A DNA stretch of 8,711 nt from Planctomycetaceae bacterium (GTDB lineage: Bacteria; Planctomycetota; Planctomycetia; Pirellulales; Pirellulaceae), in NCBI GenBank assembly GCA_012965455.1, contig DTSG01000433.1, positions 1 to 8,711 on the forward strand. The letters are read 5' to 3'. Positions 7,301-8,711 of the stretch are shown in pieces (the stretch's first letter is position 1; each line of letters opens with the position of its first letter). The notes under the pieces are model-generated. The model saw only the letters and a program-made list of their open reading frames with translations. It did no database searches and was not told the origin of the DNA. Made by a program: the position numbers and the translations under genes.

Positions 7301-8099
7301 TACCACGGGGCTTGAGGACGCCATCCTCGCCAGCCAATTCCTCAATGACATCCGGACCTGAACGTATCGAAGTAAAGTACCGCGCGGTTAGTTTGCGGGG
7401 ATCATCATAGAAGTCATTGTTTTCACCTGCAGCAACAAAGCTGGCGCCAAATTGATCGATGAATTTCGCTTCAACCGAATTGTCCTTAAGAACCGAGCGA
7501 CGAAAAAAGGTCTTCGCTTTGGCAACGAGATCATCTCCGACAAGACTCTGATACAACGAACCATCGGGGGTAATGTAGTAGCTGAGATTATCATTGCCTT
7601 TGAGCCAACGTTCATTGAGCCCGGCAAAGTTCTGATTGAAATTATCTAACAGGTAGAGCCCCAACTCATCGGCTAATTCCCGCGCGCGGATCAATTCCGC
7701 ACGGTAGGCTCGGGCCCGCTGTACGACAACTTGCTCTTGCGGAGACAGTTTCTCATCTATCGGGGGCAGTTCATCTGTATTTGCAAACAGAATCTCGTTC
7801 TTGAGCTTCTCGATTAACATCTGGAAACTCGGGTCCGCTTCGGTACAGCCATCCCATGTTACGAGAACAAATTGTTCGCCGAGGAAATGTTTACCAAACC
7901 AATGTAAATCCTCAGTTTCAGGGTAGTCCGACGGCAGCCAATTTTGCACATCGTTTTGCATGTTGTCCATCGCATTGCGCGCGCCACGCAATGCAAAAGG
8001 CAACAAAAAACAAGCTGCCATTAATATCAAGAGAGCATTGCTCGCACCAAAAATGCGAGTCTTACGAGCAAGAAACGATGGTTTTTTAGAGTCAGTCAA
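4308..8099 (-). CDS. Large MMPL/RND-superfamily exporter
   Basis: This 1263-residue inner-membrane protein has the two-repeat layout of RND/MMPL exporters. TM1 is near 18-38, followed by a large extracytoplasmic domain (about 40-450) and TM2-6 (about 454-600). TM7 is near 640-662, followed by a second extracytoplasmic domain (about 663-1030) and TM8-12 (about 1035-1198). A hydrophilic tail of about 64 residues with four His ends the chain. The proton-relay-type acidic pair is present in the second repeat (VAVDDTVHFL, D1114 and D1115), but the matching first-repeat position reads GISGAVHI (S521, G522), so the halves are asymmetric. It is much longer than the usual 750-900 residues of simple MMPL exporters because of the two extracytoplasmic domains. 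Substrates in the superfamily include lipids, hopanoids and drugs; none can be assigned here. The start is TTG with a stop four codons upstream and no clear Shine-Dalgarno sequence. The next Met (residue 27) lies inside TM1, so the TTG start is favoured. A candidate promoter and a leader of about 149 bases lie upstream. Confidence 0.92.
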   Translation of the reverse strand: MTDSKKPSFLARKTRIFGASNALLILMAACFLLPFALRGARNAMDNMQNDVQNWLPSDYPETEDLHWFGKHFLGEQFVLVTWDGCTEADPSFQMLIEKLKNEILFANTDELPPIDEKLSPQEQVVVQRARAYRAELIRARELADELGLYLLDNFNQNFAGLNERWLKGNDNLSYYITPDGSLYQSLVGDDLVAKAKTFFRRSVLKDNSVEAKFIDQFGASFVAAGENNDFYDDPRKLTARYFTSIRSGPDVIEELAGEDGVLKPRGKNLSEADRTRVAELIAFNRLTGTLFAPANPAGFTWTEKALGDFLGKEIISGFPENWVVKLSEFRSKVVVEQYAGDESLLIAATPSERAALWYQWFDEIDVTPPARQTCIIATLSDLGEANLKRILGRGIQGQPRGTLVALAAESDVIPPPRPSMAPWAQEVKLEGRVLRLGGPPVDNAAIDEEGQITLGRLVGISLLLGIVLAYLTFRSMKVTFMVFFVGGSSAIMSMAIVGYSGGIVDSILLSMPTLVYVLGISGAVHIVNYYRDAVHEHGEEGASERALSYGWWPCTIASVTTALGLFSLYISNLTPIKNFGLYSGLGVLATLVLLFTYLPAALKLWVPQFKKSKDSSNTQIDNPNDSWLTRFWVATGNLVMGHYKVVLGIGFLLLSFSVWGLTRVETSVQLLKLFDDEAKIIRDYEWLEENFGKLTPMEMVVQVKPQAILPSREQRLAIPPKNIAERNLQKYQLTMLERLELVRHIQKAVEEVFGDAGQQVIGQGMSATTFAPELPRASARTTRSTTNSLLEQNLQRLQDEDYLAYEASTGDELWRISLRLGALNDVNYGGFIDSLKKVVEPIEQAYALRNYLLHEFETDRGAGSDVYNQENVFFDQNKVLILGANPTSSIIPEATGDADQEVAAVDHVTLFARVINDLLLVKGLNNHPRHPNQLWWLDPNDEQTAKMLTDMSDEDLQKRFAGYEYVICLRDHAVFDKLKYAKFSKKFIDLTGFEQNGVAAVLGGGQTVTHATSNFDMVYTGVVPIVYKAQTELLSSLINSIGLAFVMIAVVMVLLLRNGRLAWNNFTNIRGGMVSMIPNVFPVILVFGLMGHMGVALDIGSMMTASVAMGVAVDDTVHFLTWFRKGLNNGLDRKGALRLSYERCAAAMTQTTLIGGLGLSIFALSSFTPTQRFGVLMLTLLAAALIGDLIFLPAILSSPLGKYFSANKIVKKNNRNGSVAVEGIGEASSGATVEGTNVGGPHGHLKSDSELDRILRHDKGHKL

Positions 8100-8157
8100 G
8101 AGCGTGTTTTACTTAATTGATGTCTGTCTTCAAAGTAGTGGGGCACAGCAAGTCTTT

Positions 8158-8186
8158 AGGTGTGACCAATTCTCACCCACACACCT
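8158..8186 (-). promoter_or_regulatory. Inverted repeat in the transporter leader
   Basis: AGGTGTG (8158-8164) and CACACCT (8180-8186) are perfect inverted copies around a 15-base loop. If the transporter promoter at 8255-8283 is right, this lies in the 5' untranslated leader about 60-90 bases ahead of the TTG start. It could be an RNA stem-loop or a protein-binding site; the sequence alone does not decide. Confidence 0.3.
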
Positions 8187-8254
8187 TCAAATGAGATGTT
8201 GATGGGTTGGTTTAACCGCTTTTTGTATGGGTGAACAGTGAAGATTACCGGCCG

Positions 8255-8283
8255 AATATAAATACGTCTATGGCAATGTACAA
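8255..8283 (-). promoter_or_regulatory. Candidate promoter for the MMPL transporter
   Basis: The minus strand reads TTGTAC (8278-8283), a 17-base spacer, then TATATT (8255-8260). The -10 matches the sigma-70 consensus at five of six positions and the -35 at three of six. Transcription would begin near 8248, leaving a leader of about 149 bases. Confidence 0.35.
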
Positions 8284-8361
8284 TATTACCGCCAGACAAC
8301 GGTAACATCGTTTCTCGTGCTTACCTAAACCACCAAAGAACATCAAAAAACTGCGCCATAT

Positions 8362-8390
8362 TTGACAGTTGACTCGATTAGGGGATTATT
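8362..8390 (+). promoter_or_regulatory. Candidate promoter for the SEC-C gene
   Basis: A perfect TTGACA (8362-8367) is followed after 17 bases by ATTATT (8385-8390). The -35 is consensus but the -10 is poor. It would give a leader of about 140 bases. Better -10-like boxes nearer the gene (TATAGT at 8453, TATACT at 8486) lack a -35 at the right distance. Confidence 0.25.
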
Positions 8391-8538
8391 CCCACCATTT
8401 GCGAACCGTGTTAGGATAAGCACTCAATCCAAAGCATGTAAACAATGCAAATTATAGTACAGCAAGATACAGCCAACGTTCGCCGTATACTAATCAACTA
8501 AATCACGCACTCCTGCAAACAAAAACTGGAAAACAGAA

Positions 8539-8711
8539 ATGGCCGCCGACACCTACGATTACTGCCCCTGTGGTAGTGGAAACAAAATCAAGTTTTGCTG
8601 TGGCAAAGAAATCAGCAAAGAGATCGAGAACCTGACGACCGCGATGCAAGGCGAACAATACATCGCTGCGATTAAATCGATCGAACAATTGTTAGACGAA
8701 CATGGGCCGTT
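8539..8711 (+). CDS. SEC-C zinc-motif protein, N-terminal part, cut by the window end
   Basis: An ATG at 8539 opens a frame of 57 codons with no stop before the window ends. Residues 9-21 (CPCGSGNKIKFCC) are a complete SEC-C motif, CxCGSGxxxKxCC, a Cys-rich zinc-binding module also found at the C-terminus of SecA and in many small or multi-domain proteins. Here it sits at the N-terminus and is followed by a predicted helical segment (about 23-54, EISKEIENL onward). Similar planctomycete proteins continue into TPR-like repeats, but that part is not visible. Cytoplasmic location is expected because no leader is present. It is transcribed away from the MMPL transporter across a shared 439-base upstream region. 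The Shine-Dalgarno match is weak (GGA about ten bases before ATG). The motif is unambiguous; the role is unknown. Confidence 0.88.
   Translation, partial: MAADTYDYCPCGSGNKIKFCCGKEISKEIENLTTAMQGEQYIAAIKSIEQLLDEHGP

Larger units (their letters stand above)
8100..8538. other. Divergent intergenic region between the transporter and SEC-C genes
   Basis: These 439 bases contain no convincing gene and probably hold promoters for both flanking genes. Visible structures are a seven-base inverted repeat AGGTGTG/CACACCT with a 15-base loop (8158-8186), inside the predicted transporter leader, and a six-base inverted repeat TTACCG/CGGTAA with an eight-base loop (8286-8305), just upstream of the predicted transporter -35. 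Very short open frames (10-18 codons) occur at 8202, 8271 and 8445 on the plus strand without ribosome-binding signals. No tRNA-like or riboswitch-like fold was recognised. Confidence 0.5.

Noticed and set aside
7388..8202. Frames overlapping the transporter 5' region on either strand (7388-7627, 7452-7649, 7856-8089, 7960-8202)
   Set aside because: They overlap the transporter coding sequence and have no domain signatures; the transporter frame explains this DNA.
8205..8225. Plus-strand GGTT/AACC hairpin followed by five Ts as a terminator
   Set aside because: The stem is only four pairs and there is no plus-strand gene upstream for it to end.
8202..8501. Tiny plus-strand frames starting at 8202, 8271 and 8445 (10-18 codons) as leader peptides
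   Set aside because: They are very short, have no ribosome-binding sequence and no regulatory codon pattern.
1..8711. CRISPR array, insertion sequence, tRNA or integration site
   Set aside because: No spaced direct repeats, transposase motifs, terminal inverted repeats or cloverleaf-like sequences were seen on either strand.

Overview
The window looks like chromosomal DNA from a planctomycete, most likely of the Pirellulaceae type. This rests on the protein families seen: two tandem DUF1501 proteins with twin-arginine-like leaders, a very long MMPL/RND exporter with large extracytoplasmic inserts, and the start of a SEC-C zinc-motif protein. No rRNA, tRNA, CRISPR array, transposase or other mobile element was seen.

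Layout: four genes lie on the minus strand and one begins on the plus strand at the right edge. From right to left along minus-strand transcription they are the MMPL/RND transporter (8099 to 4308), a YghO-like GNAT acyltransferase (4184 to 3054), DUF1501 protein B (2690 to 1329) and DUF1501 protein A (1256 to the left edge). The SEC-C gene starts at 8539 on the plus strand, diverges from the transporter and is cut by the window end. The 439-base gap at 8100-8538 holds candidate promoters for both directions. The 123-base gap at 4185-4307 holds a terminator-like hairpin after the transporter and a second hairpin with an eight-T run just ahead of the acyltransferase. The 363-base gap at 2691-3053 holds a plausible promoter for the DUF1501 pair.

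DUF1501 A and B are paralogs 72 bases apart and probably one transcription unit. Gene A stops early at 45-47, but the missing C-terminal homology resumes at once in another frame (60 down to 1). This indicates a one-base deletion near 61-66, either a real frameshift mutation or a sequence error.

The transporter and acyltransferase could form a lipid or cell-envelope pair, but that is inference from gene families and adjacency. No clearly new system is demonstrated. The best leads are the DUF1501 A frameshift, the asymmetric long MMPL transporter beside an acyltransferase, and the two hairpins between those genes.
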